64,000 bases of DNA from Tomocerus qinae (lineage: Eukaryota; Arthropoda; Collembola; Entomobryomorpha; Tomoceridae), in contig CM034549.1 of the NCBI GenBank assembly GCA_020055645.1, positions 7,750,001 through 7,814,000 of the forward strand. The letters are read 5' to 3'. The notes below the pieces were generated by a model. It was not told the DNA's origin. It searched no databases and saw only the letters and a program-made list of their open reading frames with translations. Positions 1 through 14,585 of this stretch are shown here, in pieces. The position numbers and the translations under genes are program-made. The number at the start of each line of letters is the position of its first letter. Within the stretch, counting starts at the first letter, position 1.

Positions 1-60
1 AAGAAAATACGATTGTAGAGTTACATTTACCAATCCAGCAGTTATTAAAAAGAAAAGTTC

Positions 61-84
61 CTTCAACACCCCGGGGTGTTGAAG
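61..84. repeat. 24-bp perfect palindrome
   Basis: Each half reads CTTCAACACCCC from the outside to the centre, meeting at CCCC|GGGG with no spacer. The flanking bases do not pair, so the symmetry is exactly 24 bp. Its GC-rich centre stands out in AT-rich surroundings. It could be a protein-binding site, a hairpin, or two inverted element ends lying head to head. Confidence 0.9.
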
Positions 85-3000
85 TTGGTCACGTCCCCGC
101 ATTCTTAGAGAGCTATAGATGGACATTCTTGTATCAAAAATTATAATTTACTGTAAAATAAAAAGTATTTCAATAATTTTTTGTCAGTCGGTTATTCAGA
201 AAAACTTATTTAGGCACTCTTGGGTCTGTTGATGATTGACTACGAAAGGGAAGAAAAAATACAATACCTGTTTTTTCTTTGAGTAGTAGAAAATGTCCAG
301 CAGATGTAACTTTCAGTCCCTTTAAACGTTGTTGTCATTTTCAAAATCCGACAAACAGGAGAAGGGGGTAATTAGCCATAAATACCGTTTAAAAACATTT
401 TGTCCGTCACAATCAACAATTTTGTGATGTACCCACTTTCCAAGATTCGACCTGGAGCGCGGCGTTCTTACCAGAATGTATCTTTTATGATAAGCATTTG
501 CATTACTTCTCACAGTTTCGTATTGATAGGCCCCTCCTACTAGGAGGGAGTTCGCATTGGTTATCATGCGAAGCAATGCGAAACGATAGGAACCCAATGT
601 TGTGGGTCTCCACATTTCATCCGAACTTTATATGAACAAATAATACTCTTCGTAAACATCATTATTCCTAAGGACGTAGTTTATTCACAAAGTAATTTAT
701 CATACAAATAATACAACTTCTTACAAAAATATAGTGATTGTGACTACTAATATGGCTGTACTATGTAACTGTGTACAGACTAAATAATATTAAATTACAC
801 AATTGTATTTATTAAGTAAACGTTTATACTTTGACTATATAGGATCAATAACTATCCAACTTTCATTCTGTACAAAATGTGAAGAAGCATTAAATGAGAG
901 CTGAAAATAAATTTCCTAAGTTTTGTATAAGGATTTACGAGATTCTATTTTTATATCGCAAGTTATATCACGTTGTTTACAGATTGTAGGATTTTTTATG
1001 CAGAAAGGATTTTTATGTGCTTGTTTTTTTGGCGAGTTAATCCATATCTACCTGTACATATGGTAAAATGATCGAATAATTTGCACACTCATTGCCCGTG
1101 AAGCTTATTTGAATCGTAAGACCTTGATGGTAAGGTCGAATTTATATTTTGGTAAAAGATTTAATTTATTTTGGCAAGTTAATGATTGCGTTTGAAATGT
1201 CAGGGCAAATAATTAACATTCTGTCACTATTCATTATGATTAAATAAAATATTTCGTGTTGGTAAAAATAACAAAAATTCAAGTAGTAGAAAATTTATGT
1301 CATGAAGTAAAGCGCAGTAGTAGCTTATAGATAGGGTAAAAGAGTTATTCAAGTTGCACTTGCCAAACAGCTTTAGTTAAGTATGTACTTGATTGGAGCG
1401 TGAATAAAATTGAATACAAATAGACATATCCCTGAAATAACTTTCAAATGTAAATAGTTGGTTCTGAAATTACAATTGCATAGTTAGGATGTACTACATG
1501 CATAACTAACACTTGCTAAAAAGATTTACACTAAACTACAACCACTCTAATCATAGCACGCGACACCTTGCTAATGAGATAAATACTTGATGACTACTAT
1601 ACACTATTATTAGTTATGCAACTGTCGTGTACATGTGAAGTCACTACAAGTACTTACCTTATAAATAACACATTTAACTCCAATGTTCCTTAGCACTGTG
1701 TCGTGGGGAATGGCACGTTTTCTAATTAAATGTAAATAAGTTTGTCATCCCGTCACCCTCATATCTACATGTTAACTTAGATAATAATGGCATCGAGTCA
1801 CATTCTAAATACTTGTGCCTATTTCCTTATGTACACTCTATTTGTCATTTCTCTAATTCCATTCTCATACCCACGACACAACATATAAATACGTGGAAGC
1901 TATTATAGGTACATACTCTTTGTATTTGCATTCATTAGTGGAACTATATAGTAAAATCAAATAATACAGGATTAACGTGACACGATGCAAAACCAAAGTT
2001 ACTATACTTGTATAGTGCATACCTAGTATTGCTCCTTGTACAATTCCCAATTCTAAAGAGAATGTCTTCATTAAAGGATTGTGAAGGATTTATATTTTCA
2101 TATTGAAATAGTCTAAATTAATCTTGCACATTTACCTGTGCTGAGGTTGATAAGCATAAATAGTTATGCAGACTTGAATTAATAAGTCAAAGGTTCAAAT
2201 AATCAATTCGCTATAGAAGTTTATTGTATTATCAATTTAAACGCTTACACTACTTAAGATTTATGACGTAGTGCCCTTAACTTGTTAATAATAAATAGTA
2301 ATTCGTATTTATACATGTAGGAGTAGGTAGTGTGTAATGGAAGTCAGTAGTAAGTAGTACTGGTAGTAAAATACGTGAATTCAGTTCAATCAGTTTGTTT
2401 GTTTGTTATCTGAGTCATCTAGTGCTCTCTATTGTGTATCTATTAGAATGCCATTCTTCTCAGTCTTTGATTTATTCTTGTATTTGTATCTGCAGCACAA
2501 TGCAAACAATTTTGTCTTGCGTACCTGTACAATAGACATATATGTATAATCCGTTCACTAGAGATTCTATAGGTATAAATGGTTTGATCTGTTGATTCAG
2601 ATCTGATGTGATCTGACTCTAGAGAAGAAACAAAACTCTTGTCTTGCCTTATCGTAAAGCTATTGTGTTGTAAATTGTTGTAACTCTATTAGTATTATTA
2701 CATTGCTATTTATTCATAGTAGACACAAATGAAATAGGACTCTCCTTTTCTTATAGCTGTAAGAGTCTTAGAAACTTTCTTAGAAGAAGGGCTATTGTAT
2801 ATAGAGATATATTAAGGAAAGGATTAGTCTGTTCTGTTTTTGTGTTGCGATTGAATTGCCTCAATCAATAGAATAGGGAACAAATGTAGAGGAGAGAGTA
2901 GGACAATGGTGTATAATAGTAGAATGGAATATTAGTGAATTGAGAGAGACATAATAGAGCGTAATGTGATGTGATGTGAGTTAAGAATAAGAATCTCTCA

Positions 3001-3364
3001 GGGGAATGGCGAATTCTGAATGTAAGGCAATTAGGGCAGTCAGAAACCAGCATTCGTCTGTACTTTGGCATTTTGCATCCTTTCCCTCATTCAGGATTCA
3101 AATCCAAGGCTGTGCAATGTGCAAGATCACAGACGATCCCACTCAAGTTTCTTAATTAGAAGAAAAGTGTGCGAAAATGAAGACGAAAACTAAGCTTCGT
3201 ATTATTTTATAGGGGCTTAGCTGTGTTTATAGACAGACCTCTTCTCTCCTCCCGTCTCCTCTTCTCCAGAGATAGAGTTACTCAATTAAATTAATTGAGC
3301 ATTGACTACCTACTCCCTTATTCTTATATATATGCATATTATTACTACTTATAAAGGAGTGCCA

Positions 3365-3380
3365 GGTATATTAATATACC
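3365..3380. repeat. 16-bp perfect palindrome
   Basis: GGTATATTAATATACC is self-complementary without a spacer. About 70 bases upstream (3281-3299) there is another symmetric site, 9-bp arms CTCAATTAA / TTAATTGAG around one base. Both are AT-rich, so chance is a fair explanation. Confidence 0.8.
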
Positions 3381-6300
3381 AATACTATTCACTAACATGC
3401 TTTCCTACTCTTCATTTATTGTTCTATGTCTCTGTCCACGTTTAGACTCACTTGCATTATTAAACAATGTTGAAATACAAGTTGAGCACAGAGGGAATTT
3501 CATTCTATCACAAAACATGACAAAGCAATTTAATCTAAAAAGCATTAAAAAAATTCGCAAATTGCAATAGTGTTGTAAGAGTGAGTGTACAAGTGTTGCA
3601 AATCCTCTTTTGAACATTGACTCTATAGCTTGACACTTGTCACAATTTGGAAGGAAATAAAAGTTGGTGAATTCCTAATGAAATGCATTCAGTTAATTAT
3701 AAAATGATACGAAGCGTGTTTTAGTATCCTATAGCCTTGCCTGGAATGCTTTATGTGTGTATTAATGTAATATTTATGTTCAGGCAGTAATGACATGCCA
3801 CAAGAAAGGTATCCAATCCTAGTCTCTCCTATCCTGTTGTGTCCAGTCCAATCCAGACAGTATTCGTATGAATTGTGCAAGTGTGCAATTAAATGATATA
3901 GATACTTACATAAATATTTGATGCTATGTAGCTACATTGCAAATGCACATTGCAAAGGTATGTATATTAAGACACGAGGACGGACAGGTAGAATACGTAA
4001 TTTGATGGACGCAGCCTGCCTCCCTATTCTCAGGAGCATCCAAATCCAACTAAAGTCCAAACCAGTTTTAATTTGAATAAATTGTCTCCAATTTATCAAT
4101 TTCGGCATCGTTTCCTTTGCCATTGCCATTACTATCACTCATTTCATTACTAATGCCATTCCAGCACAGGACCAAAGAAAGAAAGTGCAATCCAATTGCC
4201 TTTAGGGGAATGTTAATGAAAATGAAATACATATTTGTATACCTACTTATACTCTAACTATATTATAAGCAATAATACTACTATATTGGATATTCAATTC
4301 ACATAGCAAGAAGTATTATATTATGGTTTTATTATGTAACCAGAATTGCTTAACATTCAGACAGCCAAACTAAAAAGATCTACTAGGGTGGTGATCTCAT
4401 TCTCCGATAATTGAGTGCTAAATTGGCAAAACTCGTATCTTATGTGAGTGTCTGCCAACTTTACAAACATTAAAATTTAACAAGGCTTGTGATTCTTATA
4501 ATTTTATTGGTAAACCAGGCTTGAAGTGTATTACAACGAGTAGTATTAAACATTTTTTTAATTTGCGTTATTATTAATAATGCCACAAGTGCAAGTTTGA
4601 AGGTTCTCTAGTCTGGTTTTGTTATTTTTACAAAACTAAAATTGGACTTAGCTTATTTCTGCATGGCTATCTGTACATCGGTTTCATTAATTTCATTACT
4701 AAGCCAAGGTATAATATTCCATATTTATAAGTCGCTCTATATTCAATTGAGCTAGTGTGTAGAATGTGCAGATGAGATTGGCAGATCTGATCAGATTTAT
4801 AAAAGTTCGTTTAATTTTACGACTTATTTCTTTGTTATGCGAAAGTGAATCTATGCCTTTATTTTGTGTATGTAGTTACATGCATGTAGATTGGTTGTGT
4901 GTGTTTGCATTTTTTATTCGGTATTGATGAATGTGAGCTCATGGGTGGGCACGAGTGGTTGGAATGGATTAGATTTTGTTGTGTATTATAATTGCCCTTG
5001 TCAAAGTTGCACTCTTTATTATTCGCATAGTGGAATGGAGGAGAGAGAGACTGGTCTGGATGATAAGACGAGAAAGAAATCTAATTCCTGAACGATGTTT
5101 GCTGCATCATTTATCCGATCGTTCGTATATAGCTATAGGAAGCTACATAAATCTCTGTACATAAGGCCCAAGTAGTTACATATAAATAATTACGTTTTAC
5201 GTTGTTAGCCTGGAATGTGGATTACATTATATCGGTTTAGTTTCCAACTAAATAGATTAGATAGTCTTTGAATGTGTAATCTAATCTAATCTTAGTTACC
5301 TAGTTAGTTAGGAGATTCTAAATTGTAAGTGGTATAAGTACATACATCTGCATGCATTAAGTAAGAGCTAACAGATGCAGAAGGAAGGACGGGTCTGGAA
5401 GACAGCCTGTCTGTTTTGTTATAGCAAAGTGTTATGTACATGACTAATGTAATGTAATTTAGCCGGTTAGAATTGGAGTACGTTATAGCGAGAACGTACC
5501 AGGCCCTCCTTAAGAATTTAAATAATGCAAATACCTAACAAGTAATATTGGCAATTTGCAAGGAAATAATGAACTGTCTTGCCTCGCCTTACTACAATTG
5601 CATGCATACTTAGTCAGTCCAATCTCGTGTAATATAGTTCACCAAAATAAAGTATTGGACTAAATTAAATTAAGCATTCAATCTTGCTCCTATCTATTTT
5701 GCATAACGTGGCTAATAACACTAGCTTAAAGTGATTCTAAATACTTAGCTTAGGTGTGTAGAATGCAAAGGTCCTATTTAATTGAAAAAAATTAATTGGC
5801 TCGACGATAATTTAATCTTGGACGACTTTTTCCCACCTGTCTTATCTTATCTTGACTTTCTTGACTTATGCTCCCCACCACACATAGCCAATTCAATGTA
5901 CGTGAGGAATCTCTAAAGTATAATTGCATCCATTCAACTCTGTATTATGGAGAAGACACAAAATATACAGAGAGATGTTTGCACTAGATTTTTGCATGTG
6001 CAAATATCGTATTAGTATTTGCAGTGTGAGTTATAAACTGATGTCCAGATGAAAAAGAGTTAGGTTAGGTTCGTTTGGTTATTTAATGCTGAATGCGTGT
6101 GAGAAAGAAGAAGCTGGTTTCCTTCGGTCTCTCTGCTTTTGACTCAGCTGCCGAATGCAAAAACTGGCTTGACTTTGTAATACTCACATTACTTACACTG
6201 GACGAGTGGATTACATAGAAAACAGCTAATAGGATACGGATGGCTAATGATAAGAGTTATTTATTGCCCATTTCGGACTTAAACTTTAATAAAGAAACAA

Positions 6301-9300
6301 CTCATTATTATCATCGAGTAGTGAAGTGAGCAAGCAACTTAACTTATCCTCTTCCAAATACACACAACAACACACATAAGAAAAGCATTTTTCTCTATTG
6401 TCAGACAGACAGGGTTTCGTATTCCCATCCTTCTAATTAATTATTTATTAATACGCGTCCCAATGGTCGAGCGTGTGTAATTAGCCAACTTCTTATTCTA
6501 ATGTGTATTACAGGACATGCCACATTTTTTTACAAATGACTAGATTTATGATTACAAATCTATAACTACATCATTATAGGATGTTTATTCTGCCGGAGCA
6601 GTTGATCAAATAGAATTATGTACATCTAAATGCCAGAAAAGTGATTATAATAATTCAAAATGATTTAGTATTTAACTTTTAAAGCAGATACAAATTACTA
6701 ATGCTTGTTCTTGAATATGTAGCAAGATTTTATTTGTAGTAGAACGAAATGCATCATCACAGATTTACGTATTTATGATAAACAAGATAACGTAGGCAGA
6801 GTCTTGTTACCTTTTGTACTATGATGTGGTTTAGAGTAAAAAGGGTTCAAATTATATGTTATTATATTGTGACGTAAAGTACATGGTGTACAGAAGTATA
6901 TTCTTTGGATATCGGAACTGAGTGAAGAAAAGTATTTCCTTTTTATTTATTAGAATGTTGTAGTTAGTATTACTAGTATGGTTTGGTTTTGTTGGTAGGA
7001 GGATGGTGGAGTGGGATGTGCTCTGAGTATTATTATTTCTTGTTCGTAGTATAGCAAACAAGATCGGATATAGTTATAGAGGGAATAAAATAATATGTCT
7101 TTGGTTGATCTGGGATTGGGATGGCGTGGCATAAATGGTATGTCTCATCTGAGGTGGTTTCCTTTGGTTTGAAGGAATCGACGAGATGAGTTAAAATAAA
7201 AAGCTACATACATACAGCACATGTGAGATTCCTTTGGCTGTAGACGCCTGTATGTAAATGTGTGTCCTAATACTACATAGTAAGTGTGTTAAGCAGTAAT
7301 TTAACGTGCACAGTTGTTTTGTTGGGTTAGAGTTAGAGTTTCCCTTGAAGAGGGAGACGAGGCAAGAGGCAAGAAGTGATGATCATAATTTGTGGATAAT
7401 TACAGACTCGGTAATTTTTTATCGACTTCATGGCTCGTTTTTCTCGTTTCCACTAATAATAATGCGAGGTGATACTCAGAGTCTCTACTATAAGAGAATC
7501 TTATCCTTAAGCATTTAAATCTCATTGTAGACTATAAACCGGTCTTGTCCAGAAAAGCATATATCATTATAGTATTACTACATATAGTTACATATGTATA
7601 TGCATCCTTATAACGGTTATAGCTAATCGCAAGCTCATAGCTATAGTCTCGTATTAGCTACTAAAGAAGAAAGTACCCCGTAATTATTATCTTGTACTTA
7701 TAATATTTATTATCCATCCTTTTTTGAATGTAGAATCTCTATAGTAGTATCTGATGCACTTTAATTATGTATTATGTCTACCTCGAGGCTCTTTATTCCC
7801 ATTGCTTATCATATTAGACTTTGAAGTTTCTTTCCATTTGATTTGAATTGAAAATTATCTTTCGACTTTCCATTTCTTTTTCCTACAGGTAGAACTTGGC
7901 CATATGGATTTAGTTATTCTTTCATTCCATTTCCAATTGTATTTTTAACTGCATTTGTTTTGTATTGTATTTAAATTGCGTGTATGTGAAAAGAATAATC
8001 TAATCAGTATTTCCAGAGCAGACTGATGTTCTTGCTCTTGAGTCCAGTCTCGGCCAGTTATGTAGCAGATGTAATGTAATGTAAAGTAAAGTAGTAAATC
8101 TTGTTAGGAGGAATTGAATGGCAGTCTAACAATGAGTATTAGAATTACGTTACATTAGAGACAAGTAAGTAAATAGGCATTGCAATTAGGTGGAGATGAG
8201 AGCTGCGTGGCTGAGCGAGGAAATAATAGATAATTTAGCTATCTGTGCATAGATAGTGTGATATAACAAAACAGTTGACGTAGATATATAATATTTCATT
8301 AAGGTTCGAATAGGAGACATTTGTATAAGGATATTATTTTATAGGGGAGAGAAAGAGACAGCTAGAGCGAAGGAAAACATGCCTCAAAATTGATTGCCAT
8401 TTTCCTCATTACTAAACGTAGCTTTTCAATTTATTTTCTTGCTGGGTGCTTTAATAACTAATTTAATGAATTCATTACTGTTGTACTTTGTTTCTGCTCG
8501 GGAGATAAATGGATCCTATTAAGAGCTACCATACAGAATCTAACTCATCTACCTTTGTATTTATACATTCTATTGCACTCGACATGTAATACTGTCCTCT
8601 AATGCAACTTTTAATGAAATCTAATGCAATCCACTGACAATATATCTAATGACTACTTCACGAAAGCTATATTAATATAGACTCGTAATAGTACAAGGGC
8701 CTATAAGTAGTTGTGTATTAGTTAATGTAACAAAATAAAACAGTTAAATATGTACAAAGAGCTTTTAAACTCTTTAAGTATATTTATGTATATATTAGTG
8801 TCTGCGTCGGCCGACTCTAGTGCATTCCATGATATTACTTTATTTCAGTCAAGCCAGTTGCCACTTTACTCTCATTCTCAAATACATTCAGCTACACGTA
8901 AACTATAATATTATGGTCTTCAAGGTATTTACTTGGAGAGTAGAAGCAATTTGTTTTCTCTTGTCTTGTCATGTCTCAAATGAGACGTTTCAGCCTCTGC
9001 TGGCTTGGCGCGGATTGGTCTGCTCTGCCCTATTATCTTCTAATGTAATGTCTATTCTTTCTATTGTTTTGTGCTATACCTATAATATCTACTCTAAACA
9101 ATACAATCAGTTCACTTATTATCTCAGCTATTACCAAGCACATCCTACTGCAATTTAACTACAACATTTCATTACGACTCACTACGCAACAAAACAAAAC
9201 AAAATTATACCAGTCACTAATAAATAGCCATTCTACCAAAAAACAATGTTTATTAACAATCTTACGTTAACAATATGCCAAGCTGCACTAAAAAATTCAC

Positions 9301-12300
9301 AGTCCTTGCCCTCTCCTCCTGAACTGTTTTATTCTTCAGTCCAGTTAATTACTTTCTTGTAAATACACAGATTTAGTAATGCATGCTAACAGGTACACAA
9401 TGTTATTAAGTTTGTCTACATACACGTATTTATCGACCACATTAAATTATATACACATTTTATTCAATGCAAGTTTTTATGTGCATAGTCACCTTCTTTT
9501 AGAATATACTATTATTAAGCCAATTCAAAATTTCAAAATATCTGTTTTCCGTAAAACATCACCGAATACATAAATTCAGTTCATATTAACAATAGCTAGT
9601 AATATAGAAAAATTAGGTATCAGGCATTCTTTTGAGTTGTTATGTATATATTCAGATATCTTAAACTCGTAGTGCTTTTAGAATATTATAGTCTATAGTC
9701 CAATTTATGTATACATGTGTAAATTTCCTGATTTGTACAAGTTTACAGAATATTGTGCTTGACACAGATAAAGTGAGGCAAGTGTGTTTAAGATGGTTAA
9801 GATGTATTGTTGGGAGACAGAATGGGAGAAGTGTCGATAAAAACAAGAAATACCATCCCATAAGTAATTATTAGGGATATCATATGATCATCTCGTCAGG
9901 TCGTAGCAGAACACAAGCATTGTAACTGCCATCGTCATTAAAACATCATTGTAAGTTGCACGTAGCAATTTAAGGTTGGAAATCCAATCCACCTGTTTCC
10001 AAAGCATAATAAAAGTTGTAGACAGAAACTGACACGCATTGGTCATATAAAGCAAAGTGCTATGTAAAAATGCTTTGCATTTATGTATAATTCAACTTTT
10101 ACGTGTTTATTATAATCTCGTGTATCAACTGCAATGCAAACTCAGGAGAGAAACCAACAGATCACGCATTCCGTAATTATTATTCTTTTTCGACACTAAT
10201 AGCCGCTTATGCACTTATAACTCTCTTCAGTCTCTTAACTGTCTTATATCTCAGAATTACGCACGTACCTTTACTTGTACGCTTTTATCTAACAATCTTC
10301 ACTCGTCCCGTATCCAGAGCTCTATACCAGTAATTCCCCTACACCATACTACAACATTTTTACTTCACACACAGAAAACTTTGACTTCGTTAGGCATTAC
10401 GTTCTTAGTGGTAAAGGAGAAAACTTTTCACAGCGTAGTTTTTACTTTTTTAAAAAAAAACAACAAAAAGTCAGTTTGGATTCGCATTAAGCTTTTTTCG
10501 GTTGCCTGCTCACAAATATTTTTTTAAAGTCTTTAGTGAGTACTTTTAAGTTTAACAATCAATTGTTTTTTAAGCTACAGACTTTTGTACATTTGTCTTA
10601 TGTACTCAGAAAAGCCAAGTAATAAATCATAATGAGAATATTATGTATTTCATTGCATTGGGATTGTTAATAGCTTTATAATTGCAATGCATCATTAATG
10701 TAGTGTGATGATCTGGTGTGGGTGGTTGTTGTTCTTGGTGGAACTGTTTTTTCTTGCTGCCCAGAACTTAGTACCTGTAGAGTTGAACTGACTTCTCCTA
10801 CTAATTGGGTTTCTTAGCATTAATTCTGTGGTAATTAATTACCTGTGAAGTAAATTTAGTAAACTCAGTAGCTATATTCCTAAAGTAAACTTAAAAATAT
10901 CTTTATTCAGCAATTCCATTGAATTAGATGAAAATTACGAATTTATGTTTGATTTTTCTTTTTTAGCACTTTAGTTTCTTTTATATTCTGTTTAAACTCA
11001 TAAATCATTTACCCATTAGTGATATACGAGTAATGTTGTATGTAGATATTGAGATCTTATTTAATTAGTGTTACGCTTCGTTATTCAATTACTACCTCTA
11101 AATACTTTTTGTGCGAATGTTGAATGTTTGTTACCAATAAGGAAGATATTATTTTACTCCATAAGTAGTTTCATTGTTCAAGCCGGTGAAGTCGGTGTGT
11201 CTCCAGCTATGACTTCCTAAAGGTGTAATATCATGTGATTATGCAGATAAATTACAATTACCAAGCTACTCTTTTATTTAGTGCCATTAGTCAGATGGAA
11301 TTCATAGGAGAAGATACTACTACCTACTTTAGTCCAAGTTGAATTATTGAGTTGGCACTGCTTTCTGTTCTTTTTACTCGTGAAATTGTTGTTTCTGAAG
11401 GTAATATAATATAACAGTGGATAGTGGTACTCTCACAAATTGTAATGTGACAGAGTTTAAGCTAACATTGTTTAACTGCCCATATTATTATTCGTGCTGC
11501 ATTTCTAAGAAGGTTTTATTATAAGACAATCCTTGTTTTATGTTGTTCCCAAATGTTCCTCTGCCAGAATACAACATAATACCGGTGTAACAACATCAGC
11601 ACGTCATGTCACATAATGGAAACCAACAAGGAAAGACAACAGGTCGAGTTCTTGTCTCTCTAGAAGGAACTACGCAGCACACGGCCATGTCATGTCATGT
11701 CATATCATATCAACTTCGTGAATGTTGCCAGTTTATAAAGTCATATACTAACTCCTGCCAAAACAATTATATCTCTACCATACATTCTTCAATTCTCTAC
11801 TTTACCTAAAAGTAATAAACTTTGTATAAGCGGGCACATCAGTCGCATGCAGCTTAGTTTGTATTTTAAGAAGTTAGATCTTGATCAATACGAATTTCTC
11901 AAATTCTTCTCAAAGCCAAAAAATTTAGAAATTATTTTTTAGTTTATCAAAATTTTTCATATCAAAACGTCCATTTACTGAATACCTATTTAAGATTGAA
12001 ATAAATTGCATCTAGTATGTAATTAGATTATGTTATTTATAAACTTGTTGAATTGAACATAATATTCTACGTGTATTGGATATTTATTTTTGTGTCTATG
12101 CCTAGTTTGAAAATGTGCTTGTATTTAAAATAGGCGAGATAGGTTCAATTTTCAATGTTGAATAGCATAGGACACGAAATCACGGTCTAGATACGTAATT
12201 CCTATATTTCAACATGTTTAGTAAGTCTGTGGGTAGAGACATTATGTATGTTGGTAATGGAATGGTGTCTGTAAGATAAAAGAAGACTCGTTAGCGTACA

Positions 12301-14339
12301 AACGAATGTCTTTGTGGATTTGAGTGATGTGTGTTTGTGTAGTGGAACTATGTTCACATGGGCAAGTAGATAGTGAGGTATAAAGGTAGGCAATCAAGAT
12401 GGTAGATTGGAAATCGAAGGGGTGTCTAATTAATTGGATTCGATTTGATCATGGACCCAGTGGGGTGGAATGCAAGACGTACGCTCAGACTGACTCCTAA
12501 TAATAAGTATTGTACGTACATTATGTGATTTGATCATTTCATTTCAAAAATGTCTATCTGTTCGAGTGACTCTACTTTACTTGAGTTGCATACAATTTGT
12601 CAGTCGCATTCGTATTCCGAAGCAATAATCATGGCTTATTAACTTCACTTCCCTCCGCTTATCTAAATCTACTCAACTGGAGTGGACTTTGTCCTTTGCA
12701 CTAGGATTACTATGTGTAAGTACATGTAAATAATTCAGCATGCACTTGTAGTCCACAACTGATAAGCTTGTATGTACTGAACAATCAGATTAAATCCAAT
12801 CATTCTAAATAAAAAGCAATAGGGCAGCGACAATTTATATTTCTCTACTTATAACCACGTCTATACTATAAAGCGTTATTTATAGTAAATATACTATAGA
12901 GAGTCTGAAATGGAGTGGGAACTCTATTAGTTTGGAAATGAAACTCGTGCTACAGTTTTTTTGAAAAGGTAAATTAAAACTGCGGGTAGGTGGAATTGGA
13001 ATTCGATTCAGATGTAGACTGACAATAAAATAAATAAATAGAAGCAATCAAGTCTTGAGATGAATTAGAATGACATAACAGATATTTTGAGGTGCATGGG
13101 ATTTTGGAATGTTCGCTTTCATCCAATTGCATCATCTCACATACACCACACTACACAAATACAATTAAATGAATGATTGGAAGAAATGAAATTAGCAAGA
13201 CCCTCTGTCTGCGCATTCATTTAATCTCTATACTCCTCCAGGCAAATGCACTAACTATTGTAATGAATGGTCCCTATGATTTAAGAGCAGTTCATAAACA
13301 ACTGATAAGATGCCAAGCCGAGTCGAGTCAGGTTCCCAAATTGCAATTCTCTAATTTAAGGAGAGGCAATGCAAAATTAACTATATAAACGTCGTGAGGC
13401 GAGTCAAGCCCAGGATGGAAAACAAATGAGAAATAAAGTCTGCCTATTAAATAACAAATTCAATTCTGTAAATGACTGCATTGTGCATTGAAATGCAATG
13501 TAAATATGACAATGCAGAGTGTGATATATCGTCTTGTATTGCATTTTAATGTGCCTAATTATTTATTAACTTGGACTGGACTACATTACATTGCTACACA
13601 ACAATGTGTGATCTATGTACCATACACACAATAAAAAGTTGTTCTTTCTATAGTGAAATTGGGGGTTTTTGTAATTACCAAGATAACTTGGCCATACTGA
13701 TGGCAATAACTTTAGTTGAATTATTAAATATTCATAAAAACAACATTCGTAAGTAGAATGAGAATATGGAATTGTAAATGGAGATTTTTTTATATGCGGT
13801 TTGATGCAAAGAAGAAACACAATAAGTGTAGTGTGCAGAGTTTGATTGCATTGTTGATTTGATAATATGGGTATAATATAGTGAGAGATGTTTCTTATGA
13901 GACATAAGTCAAGAGGAGATCAGTTGACAGTGTGATTAAGTGCACTTTGGGATGTGGATGCGGTTGGTGATGCGATAAGAGCCTGCGAGCCAAATTCGAT
14001 AGTCTTCAGTTCAGATGTTTGCTCTTTGATTAGAAATTCTTCTTTTATAGCGCTCCCTCCCTCCGGGCATTAAATAAGTACGATGAGATTACGTGATATC
14101 TTTGAATAGATATAGTAGATAGAGTGCTGTGTGAATAATTAAGTAAATGGAAGACTAACGATTCAATTATTACGTAAATGAAGGAGAATATTGTAATGCC
14201 AGTGATTCTAATGGGGTGCCTGTTTGAATGTATAGGACACTGTTTTGTGAGAAGGACGAATTCGGGTCAAAGATCTTGAGCGAGTCTGATAAGTCGAGAA
14301 ACGAGAGCGTGGGTGGGAAAGAGAAGAAAGTAGAGAAGA

Positions 14340-14585
14340 ATGTTGAACAATGGTCATGTGAGTGGCGGGATGGGTCCGGGGGAAAACTCCGGTCCAGGAA
14401 TGTACCACGGACATGGACACCCGGGTAATGGTCCTGGCAGTGGACAAGATTACGGCAGTGGTGGTCCTAATTCATACCTTCATTCCGGTCCTCCTCCCCC
14501 TCCTAATGGGATGATGGGACATCATTCCGGTGGCATCTGCTCTCAAATGACTCTCAATCATAATCACTGCCCTCCCAATACAAAA
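14340..14585 (+). CDS. LMO4: LMO4-like exon 1 (N-terminal Gly/Pro/His-rich region)
   Basis: This exon encodes residues 1-82, with the composition of a disordered tail: repeated GPG, HGH and a run of five prolines. It ends on a codon boundary at AAAA|GTAAGT, so splicing is phase 0. Reading through the donor gives only 11 more codons before a stop, which supports the splice. A second in-frame ATG at codon 11 could serve as an alternative start. The composition does not itself identify the gene; the link rests on the phase-matched exon 2. Confidence 0.75.

Larger units (their letters stand above)
1..14339. other. Upstream non-coding region of the LMO4-like gene
   Basis: No open frame here exceeds about 110 codons and none resembles a known protein family or has convincing paired splice sites. 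The DNA is AT-rich with short homopolymers, scattered direct repeats and small palindromes. No tRNA or rRNA was recognised by eye. Because the only host gene begins at the right edge on the + strand, this stretch probably includes its 5' flank and perhaps untranslated exons, which I cannot place. Confidence 0.6.

Noticed and set aside
322..615. 97-codon frame on the - strand with a donor-like GTAAGA inside
   Set aside because: No family resemblance and no matching acceptor or downstream exon. It is slightly more GC-rich than its surroundings but cannot be supported as a gene.
6059..6070. TTAGG repeats suggestive of arthropod telomere sequence
   Set aside because: Only two units are present, far too few for a telomeric or interstitial telomeric repeat.
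14148..14168. TGGAAGACTA..GATT, similar to the start of miR-7
   Set aside because: The ten-base match includes the seed, but no complementary arm lies within hairpin distance, so chance is more likely.
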